This document shows positions 26,299 through 35,269 of a stretch of 64,000 bases of DNA, one piece after another (the first letter of the stretch is position 1; the number at the start of each line of letters is the position of its first letter). The notes under the pieces are model-generated. The model made no database searches and was not told where the DNA came from. It was given only the letters and a program-made list of their open reading frames with translations. Both the position numbers and the translations under genes were made by a program. Source of the DNA: Balneola sp. (GTDB lineage Bacteria > Bacteroidota > Rhodothermia > Balneolales > Balneolaceae); contig NZMW01000010.1 of the NCBI GenBank assembly GCA_002694685.1, positions 1-64,000 on the forward strand, in the 5' to 3' direction.

Positions 26299-26703
26299 CT
26301 AGATCTGTTTTGTCATTGTGATGGTTGAAATCCCATTACAATGGTTAAATTTAATTTCGTCCATTAGCTCTTTAACAAGGTGGATACCCAAGCCCCCAAA
26401 TTTCTTTTCCTCAAAATACTGGTCAAAATCTACTTCTTTTATCTTTGTAAGATCAAAAGGCACTTCTTCAGAGTCTATAAGGCTTATATTAATTTTGTCC
26501 CCTTTTCTTTCCACATTCATTTTAATATCACCCTCGGCATCTGAGTTATGCCTTACCATATTCATAAAAAGCTCTTCAACAGAAAGCTGCATTTCCATTT
26601 GTACTCCTTCCTCAACTTCAAATTCATTCCAATTTCCCTTCAAAAAACTAAAGATACTTTGGAGCTCATTGATGTGACGTTTAAATACTTTCTGACTTTT
26701 CAT
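26299..26703 (-). CDS. RsbW-like serine kinase / anti-sigma regulatory factor (HATPase)
   Basis: The 134-aa protein has a GHKL ATPase fold. The N-box is VEELFMNMVRHN (residues 45-56). A G-box with the glycine lid reads KKFGGLGIHLVKELMDEI (101-118). Such proteins phosphorylate a STAS partner and sequester a target when the partner is phosphorylated. The STAS gene follows immediately. The pairing is clear; the output is unknown. Confidence 0.87.
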   Translation of the reverse strand: MKSQKVFKRHINELQSIFSFLKGNWNEFEVEEGVQMEMQLSVEELFMNMVRHNSDAEGDIKMNVERKGDKINISLIDSEEVPFDLTKIKEVDFDQYFEEKKFGGLGIHLVKELMDEIKFNHCNGISTITMTKQI

Positions 26704-26825
26704 GAAAGCAGCTAAAAATTAATTACACCCGTAAACCAAAATCTATTCAGCTAATTATATATAAAAATATTCGATCAAATGTCTGTTTAATTAGCTCTTT
26801 AAAATTACATTAGCTCAACAAACTT

Positions 26826-26875
26826 AAATCACCCTTACTAAAACCCTAAATTTAAGGTCTTAATAAGGGTGATTT
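26826..26875. terminator. Inverted repeat after the TonB-dependent receptor gene
   Basis: AAATCACCCTTA (26826-26837) and TAAGGGTGATTT (26864-26875) form a perfect 12-bp stem, 45 bp downstream of the receptor stop. The uridine tract is weak on both strands, so the call is tentative. Confidence 0.55.
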
Positions 26876-26919
26876 GATTTAGTTAACACAGAAACTTCAA
26901 CTGTGACGAGTCACTATAT

Positions 26920-29331
26920 CTATTCCCCACCAAAGTTATAGCGGAAGTTCAGACGAAAAGCCCTGCTTGACCAGCTATATTGACTGTTTCTATAGTAGTT
27001 GGGCTCAATAATTTCCCTGTCACTGTTTCTGGAATTGAAAAGGTCGCGAACGTTTATGGATACATTAGCCTTGCCATCTAGCAACTCTTTTGATAATCCA
27101 GTTCCAACGAATGATCGCCCTGCTCTACGACCCTGAGTGGTGTTCTGAGCTCCCCTGAAAGAAATGTAGGACTGAAAATTCCAACTATCCAAGAACTGCC
27201 ATCTGACTCGAATCCGACTGCTAAAAGTCTCTGTTTCACTGGTGTATAAAACGCCCTGAAACTGCCCTTCACGATTCGACTGATATATATTCAGGCTTCC
27301 GGAAAGCTGAAGTCCGTCAAACAGTTCCTGGTCTGCAGAAAATTCAACGCCCCAAGCGTCTTCAGAAGCAAGATTAATCGGTTGTTCAATATTTACGGAC
27401 TGACCTCCGATAATCTCCGTCGTTTCTATATCCTCAATAACCTGCGTTCGGTACCTGTAGTATAGGCTTGTAAGAACCGAGCCTGTTTCCCAATATCTTA
27501 GGTACCCAAGTTCAAAGGAGTTCCCAAATTCCGGCTTTAGATCTGGGTTACCAATTTCGCGGTTTCTTTCATTTTCGATTTCGGTAAATGGCAGCAGCTG
27601 TCCTGACCATGGGCGAGATATGCGCCGGCTGTAACTTGCCTGCAAAGAATTCAGCTCGTTAATGGTGTAAGACAAGAATACACTCGGGAAAAAGTCGGTA
27701 TAGGACTGTGAACTTGTGGTTCCCGATTGATCCAATTCGGACTCAATATTGGTGTTTTCAGCTCTTATGCCCAACTGATAGGTAAATGGCTTCAGCTCGC
27801 CGTTAAAGATTGCGTAGGCAGCATTTACATTCTCTAGGTAGATGAAATTATCCGCGGCGCCTATGTTTTCGGGAGTGCGCACCCAGTTTCCATTTTGAAA
27901 TTCCTCCACGGTATAATCATTATCCTGCCAGTCGTAGTTGAACCGTAGACCAGCCTCCATTTTTGCCGATTCTCCAAGCGGTTGTTCATAATCAATGTCC
28001 AAGCGTGCTTCCCGATAAATTTCACCCGCATTTGTGCGCTGCCTGACTTCATTCCCTGTTCCTTGTTCTACAAACTGTTCAAAGTTCGTTCTGCCATCTT
28101 CTTCACCAAACTCATAGTCAAAATCGGCTACCAGCTTATGGTCATTGTTTTCCTTGAATGTTTTCTCATATTGGGCACGTACATCAAAATCACTTTCTCT
28201 TTGCTCTTCCAACACATCCCGAGTAGTCCGCTGAACAACACCCCAGTTGTCAAATACATCTCGATAGACCTCATCATTTGTAGGATCATAATCCGTATAG
28301 TTTAGATTCCTGTCCTCAGTTTGGTCTTCGAGGTTTATTCGGGTTGATAGAGTTAACAACTGATCAGCGGGTAAATAGATGTCTGCACCAAAGTTGATGT
28401 TCGCCTCTTTTTCGGTCTCGTCAGTATCTATCAATTCTTGATACGCATATGTGGTATCTCCACTAAAGCTTTGAAACGTACTGCCTGATTCAGGCTCACT
28501 TTCGTATTCAACCTGAGTATTTAAGAACCAGTTTACCTTGCTACGCTGATAATTAAGGTTGGCTCCTAACCCATAATCCTGTGGATATCCTGCATTACCT
28601 CTCACACTACCGTTGAAACCCAACTCTGCGTCATCAACCAAAATAATATCGATAATTCCCCCGGTACCATCGGCAGAATAGCGAGCTGATGGATTGGTAA
28701 TAATTTTAACTTCTTCAATCATACTCGAAGGAATGCTGCTAAGCGCGTCCGTTCCATTTCTTACCAAATTAGAAGGTCTGCCATTGATCAAAATTTGAAC
28801 ACCCTGATTTCCCCTCAAGCTTACGTTTCCCTCAAAGTCTGTGGTAATAGAGGGGACATTATCCAAGACATCTAGAGCAGAACCTCCAAGGCTGGTTACA
28901 TCATCCTGAACGTTGAAACTTCGGCTATCAAAATTCATTTCCATATAAGAACGCTGACCTTCAACAACGACTTCATCAAGCTCACTTTGCTCGGCTGCCA
29001 ACTCTATTGTTCCTAAATCAAGAGGCTGGCCGGGTTCAACTTCAATTTCAGACTTATAGCTATTGTAAGCCAGAAAGGAAACTTCAATTACATACTGTCC
29101 GGGTTCCATTTCTACAGTGAAATTTCCATCTGGATTACTGACAACTCCCGTTAAAATATTTTCTTCAGCCTCATCATATATAGCCACTGAAGCATTTGCG
29201 AGAACCTCTCCCTCTGTATCCTGAACCATTCCCGTAATTGGAACCTTTTCAGTAGTGCTCTGTCCAAAAGCGGTTGTACTTCCTGATAAAAAAAGGATGG
29301 CGATTAACGCTTTATAAATAATATTTTTCAT
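26920..29331 (-). CDS. TonB-dependent receptor-like outer-membrane protein
   Basis: The 803-aa protein has a signal peptide (ending near TAFGQ) and a carboxypeptidase-regulatory-like domain (about 30-115, GMVQDTEGEVLANASVAIYD). A plug domain follows (about 130-235: LDVLDNVPSITTDFEGNVSLRGNQGVQILINGRPS). The rest is a beta-barrel of the outer membrane beta-barrel family (ISRPWSGQLLPFTEIENERNREIGNPDLKPE), ending in RLNFRYNFGGE. No SusD-like partner is adjacent, so a glycan-uptake role is not supported. A two-component system lies directly upstream on the same strand. Confidence 0.88.
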   Translation of the reverse strand: MKNIIYKALIAILFLSGSTTAFGQSTTEKVPITGMVQDTEGEVLANASVAIYDEAEENILTGVVSNPDGNFTVEMEPGQYVIEVSFLAYNSYKSEIEVEPGQPLDLGTIELAAEQSELDEVVVEGQRSYMEMNFDSRSFNVQDDVTSLGGSALDVLDNVPSITTDFEGNVSLRGNQGVQILINGRPSNLVRNGTDALSSIPSSMIEEVKIITNPSARYSADGTGGIIDIILVDDAELGFNGSVRGNAGYPQDYGLGANLNYQRSKVNWFLNTQVEYESEPESGSTFQSFSGDTTYAYQELIDTDETEKEANINFGADIYLPADQLLTLSTRINLEDQTEDRNLNYTDYDPTNDEVYRDVFDNWGVVQRTTRDVLEEQRESDFDVRAQYEKTFKENNDHKLVADFDYEFGEEDGRTNFEQFVEQGTGNEVRQRTNAGEIYREARLDIDYEQPLGESAKMEAGLRFNYDWQDNDYTVEEFQNGNWVRTPENIGAADNFIYLENVNAAYAIFNGELKPFTYQLGIRAENTNIESELDQSGTTSSQSYTDFFPSVFLSYTINELNSLQASYSRRISRPWSGQLLPFTEIENERNREIGNPDLKPEFGNSFELGYLRYWETGSVLTSLYYRYRTQVIEDIETTEIIGGQSVNIEQPINLASEDAWGVEFSADQELFDGLQLSGSLNIYQSNREGQFQGVLYTSETETFSSRIRVRWQFLDSWNFQSYISFRGAQNTTQGRRAGRSFVGTGLSKELLDGKANVSINVRDLFNSRNSDREIIEPNYYRNSQYSWSSRAFRLNFRYNFGGE

Positions 29332-29431
29332 GATTCTTTGATGTACTTCTGTTGAATAGTCGGTCTCTTCAATGAAAATTACCGCACAATCATGCCCGAA
29401 ATTTGTACCAATTCTGAAGCAAATTTGAAGC

Positions 29432-30709
29432 TTAGGCCCTTTTTACAGTCTTTAAACTAATTTCGATATGGTGCCATGAATTTTCGGTGGTATAAGAAAT
29501 GTCAAAACCACTTTGGTCTGTAATTCTCTTGATGATTGACAGACCTAAGCCAATGGAATTTGAACTCTGATTGGCTTTCTTAAAACGTTCAAATAAATTA
29601 TTGGCATCTACTTTTAACTCCTCTCCTGTATTTGAAATCTTAAGCTTTTTGGAATTAAGCCTTACCCTGATCTTTCCATTTTCAACATTATGGCGAATAG
29701 CGTTCTGAAATAAATTGGTCCACATTATATCGGCCAGCAAAGGGTGCATTTGTACCGATACATTTTCATCAATATCTGTTTCAAGATGGAGATTATTTAA
29801 GCCCGCAAACTCTTCAAAAGCCTCAATACCTTCCGTTATCAGCTTGCTTAGATTTACCTTCTCCTCGTTAACAAACTCATGATTTTCAATCTTGGTTAAT
29901 AAAGCCAGAGATTCACTTAATCTGGATATTTTTTTAAGCGTCCGCTCTAGCTTCTCGACATATTTGTACTGCTCTTCATTTAAGTCTGTTTCTGTAAGCA
30001 GCTCTAGTTTTCCTTTTGCAATAGCCAGAGGTGTTTGCAGTTCATGAGAAGCATTTTCCGCAAACTCTTTTAGGTTTTTATAGTCAAAAACAGCCTTTTT
30101 TGTCATTTCCTCAACAAACCTATTCAAGTCTCTGAATTCCTCGACATTGGTTTCTTCTGCCTTGAGGTATTCCTTTTCATTAAGCTGAAATTCCTGAATT
30201 CTTTTCAGTGTATTACGAAATGGCTTAAACAATGGTCCCGATACAAAGTAGCCAATCCCCACTGCGCCTATGACCTGCAAACCGAGAATCCATAATAGAA
30301 TAGTAATCACCGCTTCTCTCACGTCATCCGACTCAATCATATTTCCATAGGTAGAGATATAGTAAGAAGTATCATTGATGGTGCGGTATGCGGATACTTT
30401 CACATTTTTTTCTTCCTGTTCAAGGCGGTCATCCCAAATTAAGGTGTCAGCAACTTGCACATCATTCTCTACTTGGTAGTCAAGTGGTTTTATGATCAAA
30501 TTCTCATCCTGGTCTACATTATCGTACCCTTTAAACGTTTTGCCTTGTTCAAGTAGGTACGTAACGCGATCAATTCGATCCATAAACTCGAACTTCAACT
30601 CTTGGTCAATCTCATCTTTAATTACGTAGTATGATATCACGCCGCCAATACCCAACACTATGGAGCTAACAAACAGATAAATCAGCAGGAATTTGGTAAT
30701 CAGCTTCAT
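29432..30709 (-). CDS. Membrane sensor histidine kinase
   Basis: The 425-aa protein has two transmembrane helices (about 5-30 and 135-160) bracketing a periplasmic sensor of about 100 residues. The phosphoacceptor helix is ENASHELQTPLAIAKGKLELL (His near residue 219). The catalytic domain has an N-box (NLFQNAIRHNVENG) and a G-box (NSIGLGLSIIKRI). Its start overlaps the response regulator stop by 4 bp (ATGA), so the pair is translationally coupled. The signal is unknown. Confidence 0.9.
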   Translation of the reverse strand: MKLITKFLLIYLFVSSIVLGIGGVISYYVIKDEIDQELKFEFMDRIDRVTYLLEQGKTFKGYDNVDQDENLIIKPLDYQVENDVQVADTLIWDDRLEQEEKNVKVSAYRTINDTSYYISTYGNMIESDDVREAVITILLWILGLQVIGAVGIGYFVSGPLFKPFRNTLKRIQEFQLNEKEYLKAEETNVEEFRDLNRFVEEMTKKAVFDYKNLKEFAENASHELQTPLAIAKGKLELLTETDLNEEQYKYVEKLERTLKKISRLSESLALLTKIENHEFVNEEKVNLSKLITEGIEAFEEFAGLNNLHLETDIDENVSVQMHPLLADIMWTNLFQNAIRHNVENGKIRVRLNSKKLKISNTGEELKVDANNLFERFKKANQSSNSIGLGLSIIKRITDQSGFDISYTTENSWHHIEISLKTVKRA

Positions 30710-31395
30710 GCTTTTCCTTTCTTTGTGTTGAACTTATAGCCAATGCTATACACGCTTTCGATGTAGTCTTGGGCTCCCGATGCAACCAATTTTTTTCTCA
30801 GGTTCTTGATGTGCTGATAAACAAAATCCAGATTTTCCAGATGATCTACATAATCTCCCCAGAGGTGCTCGGCAATGGTCTGCTTCGAGAGTACGTGGTT
30901 CTTATTAGAAGCAAAATACAAGAGTAAATCATACTCTTTAGGCGTTAAGTCAACCAACTCGCCCTCTACCTTTACTTCCATCGTTTTTGTGTTGATGGAA
31001 ATCTCATTCACGCGGACTATTTCGGTTCCACCTAAATTATTCCTCCGGTTTACCGCCTTGATTCTTGCCTGAAGTTCAGCAAGCTGAAATGGTTTTGTAA
31101 GATAATCGTCAGCTCCTATTTCCAACCCTTTCACTTTATCGTCCAGTGAATTTTTTGCTGATATAATGATGGTGCTTGTTTCCGGTTTTACAGATTTCAG
31201 CTCCCTCAGTATTTGCAGTCCATCACCACCGGGTATCATGATGTCAATAAGGACGACATCATACGTGTAAGACATAATTTTGTCGAAAGCAGCATCATAA
31301 TCGCTGGCGGTTTCGCATAGATATCCTTCACGCTTCAAATACGTGATGATATTGTCAAGTAAATCCGGGTTGTCTTCTACTATCAGCAGCTTCAT
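30706..31395 (-). CDS. OmpR-family response regulator
   Basis: The 229-aa protein has a receiver domain with acidic pocket (VEDNPD) and phosphoacceptor Asp in VVLIDIMIPGGDG. A conserved Lys lies in DDYLTKPF. The winged-helix DNA-binding domain follows (about 130-225, DLTPKEYDLLLYFASNKNHVLSKQTIAEHLWG). It is paired with the downstream histidine kinase. The TonB-dependent receptor that follows the kinase by 100 bp is the nearest candidate target. Confidence 0.92.
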   Translation of the reverse strand: MKLLIVEDNPDLLDNIITYLKREGYLCETASDYDAAFDKIMSYTYDVVLIDIMIPGGDGLQILRELKSVKPETSTIIISAKNSLDDKVKGLEIGADDYLTKPFQLAELQARIKAVNRRNNLGGTEIVRVNEISINTKTMEVKVEGELVDLTPKEYDLLLYFASNKNHVLSKQTIAEHLWGDYVDHLENLDFVYQHIKNLRKKLVASGAQDYIESVYSIGYKFNTKKGKA

Positions 31396-31484
31396 AACGC
31401 CTTAAAGATATTTATTAACTCTGAAGGAAAGCTGAAGAATCGGTCTTATTAGATTGATTTTACGATGTTTAGCATCGTTAGACC

Positions 31485-31898
31485 CTAACCGCCCATCTTT
31501 TTGTCCACCGAATACTTTCCTCCACCTGTGAATAGAATTACTACAAAAAGCAGCAGGAATAACATAGACTTCTCTTTTGCACTGAAGGGGTCACCGGCAT
31601 GAGCGAAGAAGTAAGCCACCGCCATATTAATTGAAAGTATGGCAGCTGAAAGGCGGGTCCATAGTCCCAAGACAATAAAAAGCCCGCATATGCCTTCCGC
31701 AAAAGCCGCTAAGATAAGCGAGACTTCAGGGCCCAATCCAATCGGATCTCCAAAGGCGAAGTTTCCATTTATTACTTTTAAAAGCTTGGGTAAGCCATGA
31801 GTGAAAATCATTAGTCCGGCACCAATTCTTAATAATAGAATGGAATAATCAGTACTGATAAATTTATTCGGATTTACGGAAAGCAGCTTCTTATACAT
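31485..31898 (-). CDS. DoxX-family membrane protein
   Basis: The 137-aa protein has four hydrophobic helices. Its DoxX signatures are LLLRIGAGLMIFTHGLPKL near the N-terminus, then FAEGICGLFIVLGLWTRLSAAILSINMAVAYFFAH. DoxX proteins are small quinone- or redox-associated membrane proteins, and the precise role differs between species. It is separated from the response regulator by 89 bp and may be monocistronic. Confidence 0.88.
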   Translation of the reverse strand: MYKKLLSVNPNKFISTDYSILLLRIGAGLMIFTHGLPKLLKVINGNFAFGDPIGLGPEVSLILAAFAEGICGLFIVLGLWTRLSAAILSINMAVAYFFAHAGDPFSAKEKSMLFLLLFVVILFTGGGKYSVDKKMGG

Positions 31899-32083
31899 TC
31901 TTTGTACGTTTTATTGAGATTATATCAATCATAACTTCTTCCCGACTACTGACCATTCCCATTGTAAACCTTGAACCGTTTTAAATAATTAGCTCAATAG
32001 GAACTATCTATTATCAGGAGAAGTTATGTGTGTGTATTTTAGTTCAACATTAAACTATTTGACATCAACTTAATTATATTATT

Positions 32084-32623
32084 ATGACAATCTGGAACAT
32101 TGACCCAACACATTCTGAAATTCAATTTAAAGTAAAGCACCTTGTTATCTCTACTGTAACAGGAAATTTTAAAAGCTTTAACGGTTCTTTAGAAACCGAA
32201 GGCGACTCTTTTGAAGGTGCCACTGTAAAATTTGAAGCCGATATTGACAGTATTACTACCAATAATGAAGACAGAGACGGACACCTCAAGTCAGACGATT
32301 TCTTCAATGCTGAAGAGTTTCCAAAGTTAAAATTTGAGTCTACTTCTTTCAAGAACACTGACGGTAACAACTACGAGCTGAAAGGCAATTTGACCATCAG
32401 AGACATCACCAAAGAAATTACACTCGATGTAGTTCATGGCGGAACGGTAGACGACCCTTACGGACAAACCAAAGCCGGATTTGAAATTAACGGCGACATC
32501 AACCGAAAAGAGTTTGGCCTGAAATGGAGTGCAGTTACTGAAGCGGGAAGCGTTGTAGTTGCTGAGCAAGTTAAGCTAAACCTGAATGTCCAGGTTGTTG
32601 AAAGCGTACCTGCTGAAGCTTAA
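32084..32623 (+). CDS. YceI-family lipocalin-like protein
   Basis: The 179-aa protein opens with the family hallmark WNIDPTHSEIQFKVKHLVISTVTGNF. It continues with DGHLKSDDFFNAEEFPKLKFES and LTIRDITKEITLDV. These proteins form a lipocalin-like barrel that binds a long isoprenoid such as a polyprenyl chain. It has no signal peptide, so this copy is probably cytoplasmic. It is a single gene with its own terminator at 32650. Confidence 0.93.
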   Translation: MTIWNIDPTHSEIQFKVKHLVISTVTGNFKSFNGSLETEGDSFEGATVKFEADIDSITTNNEDRDGHLKSDDFFNAEEFPKLKFESTSFKNTDGNNYELKGNLTIRDITKEITLDVVHGGTVDDPYGQTKAGFEINGDINRKEFGLKWSAVTEAGSVVVAEQVKLNLNVQVVESVPAEA

Positions 32624-32649
32624 TTAGCTGTTTAAAATTTACGTATAGA

Positions 32650-32682
32650 TGGGGCGGTCTCTTGCTGAGCCGCCCTTTTTTT
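32650..32682 (+). terminator. Terminator after the YceI-family gene
   Basis: GGGCGG pairs with CCGCCC and is followed by seven T. The T tract touches the stop codon of the convergent LytTR gene at 32681. Confidence 0.9.
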
Positions 32683-33355
32683 ATGCCTTATATTTTTCTA
32701 AGAACTCATCTTTATATGCTTTGCCCACCGGGATCTTTTCTGTTCCGATTGCTATCATATTTCCTTCCAGATAATCAATTTTCGAAAGCGCTACAGCATA
32801 AGAACGATGCACTCTACTGAATAGGTGACCGGGTAGCTGATAACAAAAATCTTTTAAGGTTTCGTTATAGGTGATCTTCTTTTCTTTGGTGTGAACCGTA
32901 ATATAATCTCCCTGACTTTCGGCAAACAGTATTTCATTAAAGCTAATACGGTACAGCTTCCCATCAGCTTTTATTGTAATGAATGAATCATCGTTATTAA
33001 GAGGTTGGGGCTCACAGACAGCCTTATCAATAGCTTTTAGGAATCGTTCAAACGAAAATGGTTTAAGCAGATAGTCAATCACATTCAGCTCATACCCCTC
33101 CAAAGCATATTCAGAGTAAGCTGTTGTCAAAATAACCTTGGGCGGATTATTAAGGCTTTTGATAAACTCAATGCCTGTTAATCTCGGCATATTAATATCC
33201 AAAAAAAGCAGTTCGATATCTTTTTCTTTGACAGCTTTTCGGGCTTCCAGTGCGTCTTTACAAACTCCTGCGAGTGTTAATTCCGGAGTGTCTGAAATAT
33301 AGGTTTTCAGAATGTCACGAGCCGCGGGTTCATCGTCAATGATTAAGCAGCGCAT
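32681..33355 (-). CDS. LytTR-family response regulator
   Basis: The 224-aa protein has a receiver domain (IIDDEPAARDIL; phosphoacceptor in LLFLDINMPRLTG; Lys in DYLLKPFSFERF). The LytTR DNA-binding domain follows (about 125-222, DGKLYRISFNEILFAESQGDYITVHTKEKK and HRSYAVALSKID). Its ATG overlaps the kinase stop (TAATG). It should regulate transcription in response to the paired membrane kinase. Confidence 0.93.
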   Translation of the reverse strand: MRCLIIDDEPAARDILKTYISDTPELTLAGVCKDALEARKAVKEKDIELLFLDINMPRLTGIEFIKSLNNPPKVILTTAYSEYALEGYELNVIDYLLKPFSFERFLKAIDKAVCEPQPLNNDDSFITIKADGKLYRISFNEILFAESQGDYITVHTKEKKITYNETLKDFCYQLPGHLFSRVHRSYAVALSKIDYLEGNMIAIGTEKIPVGKAYKDEFLEKYKA

Positions 33356-34386
33356 TAGCTCAGCTCCATTTTAAGGGTTGTCTCATAAAAGTTAACCTGG
33401 CTGTTTATATCAAGACTATAGCGCCCTTTATAGGCCAACTCTAACCGCCTTTTTGCATTCTCAATCCCCGATTTCAATGACTCTGTATGGCCTTTAGGAT
33501 TTTCAAAGACGGAATTCTTACAATATAACATCAGGCTCTTTTCTTCCAGCTTCAGCTTAATCTGAATTGAAGAATCGTCATCAGTCAGGTCTCCATGTTT
33601 AAAACAGTTTTCAACAAAAATAATCAACAGTAAGGGGACTATTCTGGCGTTGGAAGGATTTCCCTCTACCTTAAAGGTCACTTTTTCAGGCTCATTCAAA
33701 CGCTCTTTATTTAAATCTACAAAGTGGGTCAGATATTCAACTTCTTCTGCCAATGCTACCTGTTCTTGTTCCATTTTATCTACCACATATCGAAGCATAT
33801 CGGACAATTTTAGAATGAGCCTTGGCGCCTTATCAGACTTTTTTAAAGCTTCACTGTAAATCGTATTTAACGAATTAAACAAAAAGTGTGGATTAACCTG
33901 AGCCCTCAACGCTTTCAATTCAGCAGCCACTTTTTCTGACTCAACTTCGGCAAGCTTTGCCTTCGCTTTTACTTCACCAAACCATGTCTTTGAAAATTCA
34001 AGAGAGGAACCCAAGATCAAATAGATAGTGATTAAGCCGAGAAACTCAGAATTGCTATAAACACCTACTAAGAAGTAGTCTTCAAACAACCACGAGGATA
34101 AGTAATTGAACGTAAAGTGATAAACCAATATGGTTGTAACCAACAACAGGAATAATGAAATTGAGTAGAGAACATATCTTCCTTTGGCTAATATCTTTTC
34201 CAGAAACAAGCCGGAGTGGGTCGTGACTGCAAAGATCATCGGTATATGAAACAGGAAGGTATAGATTACATCTATTTTACGATACTCACCTGTTCGGCTA
34301 AATACTTCAAGACAGATATAAAAAGAAATTGCCCAGAACAAACTGTACATGAGCAATTTCTCATTAAAAAATTTACTGTACTGCAT
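33355..34386 (-). CDS. LytS/YehU-type membrane sensor kinase
   Basis: The 343-aa protein has four hydrophobic helices (residues 10-155). A coiled linker and the His_kinase domain follow (ALRAQVNPHFLFNSLNTIYSEAL, with His in NPHFLFNSLN). A GHKL ATPase tail carries IFVENCFKHG. It is the sensor for the LytTR regulator with which it overlaps by 1 bp. Its start overlaps the end of the lipoprotein gene upstream by 14 bp, so all three genes are probably one transcript. Confidence 0.92.
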   Translation of the reverse strand: MQYSKFFNEKLLMYSLFWAISFYICLEVFSRTGEYRKIDVIYTFLFHIPMIFAVTTHSGLFLEKILAKGRYVLYSISLFLLLVTTILVYHFTFNYLSSWLFEDYFLVGVYSNSEFLGLITIYLILGSSLEFSKTWFGEVKAKAKLAEVESEKVAAELKALRAQVNPHFLFNSLNTIYSEALKKSDKAPRLILKLSDMLRYVVDKMEQEQVALAEEVEYLTHFVDLNKERLNEPEKVTFKVEGNPSNARIVPLLLIIFVENCFKHGDLTDDDSSIQIKLKLEEKSLMLYCKNSVFENPKGHTESLKSGIENAKRRLELAYKGRYSLDINSQVNFYETTLKMELS

Positions 34387-35062
34387 TTGGCATTCTTTTC
34401 ATTGTAATTGGGTCTTCGTAGGCGTCCTCTTCTTTTCCATATTTTAATACAAACTTTTGAAGCTCATTTGTTGAAGCTGTAATTAAAATCTCCGAAGAGT
34501 TATCAAAATCAGAATATACTGCCTCATGTTTAATTCTGACCCTGTTGTTCTCAATCTGATCTTTAATCCAACCACTGGCAAATGGCTCCATAACCAGCCC
34601 ACCTTCATTTACTTTTATTTTCGAAAAGGTATTTACGTTAAATCGGTGTGAATCTACAAATGCACTGCTCTCTCCAAAACTGAAGTCCAGTATTTTAAGG
34701 TTCAAGAAAAGGTCACCATTAATTTCACCTATAGTCCCCACAAAAAGAATCGGGATAGCATTTTCAGTCTCTTTGTTTTCGTAAAGAACTAGATAAGCAT
34801 TGATGCCTAGGCTATCTTCTTCACCGGGATCAAAACTTACCTCTTCATCAGGGTATTTTCGGATAAGGTCAGCCACTAGCTCTGGGTTCTTGTCTGATGC
34901 AAAGGTCCAGCGCTGGTCATCGGTTTCATAAACCCCGTCCAATTCTTCTACAAGAATCGCCTTTTCTGCGGTAATCAAGGGGTGAACCGATTTCAAAAAA
35001 CATCCTGATAAACCGATCATCAAGATGGCAAGCATGCTAACTTTGGTTATTATTTTTTTCAT
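34373..35062 (-). CDS. Lipoprotein of unknown function, first gene of the LytS/LytTR operon
   Basis: The 229-aa product has a lipoprotein signal with lipobox GLSGC (Cys21). The mature domain is beta-rich, with phrases such as ELDGVYETDDQRWTFASD and FVGTIGEINGDLFLNLKIL. I do not recognise its family. It overlaps the sensor kinase gene by 14 bp, which is strong evidence of co-expression. It may feed a signal to the kinase or be regulated by the system. Confidence 0.75.
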   Translation of the reverse strand: MKKIITKVSMLAILMIGLSGCFLKSVHPLITAEKAILVEELDGVYETDDQRWTFASDKNPELVADLIRKYPDEEVSFDPGEEDSLGINAYLVLYENKETENAIPILFVGTIGEINGDLFLNLKILDFSFGESSAFVDSHRFNVNTFSKIKVNEGGLVMEPFASGWIKDQIENNRVRIKHEAVYSDFDNSSEILITASTNELQKFVLKYGKEEDAYEDPITMKRMPNAVQ

Positions 35063-35269
35063 AATCCTATTGCTTTGTTTTGGTTGCGAACCAAAGAAAC
35101 CAAGGTTTAACCTCCTTCAGAAATTTTTTCGATGAACGACTTCCTTTTCTCGGTGAATGAATCTCCTTAAGCCTTTTAAGAACTGCTAAAATAGGTAAAT
35201 GGCATTTGCTATACTTTATAATGGAGTAATTCTAAGTTATAATCCATCAAATTAAATTAACTACGTTTT

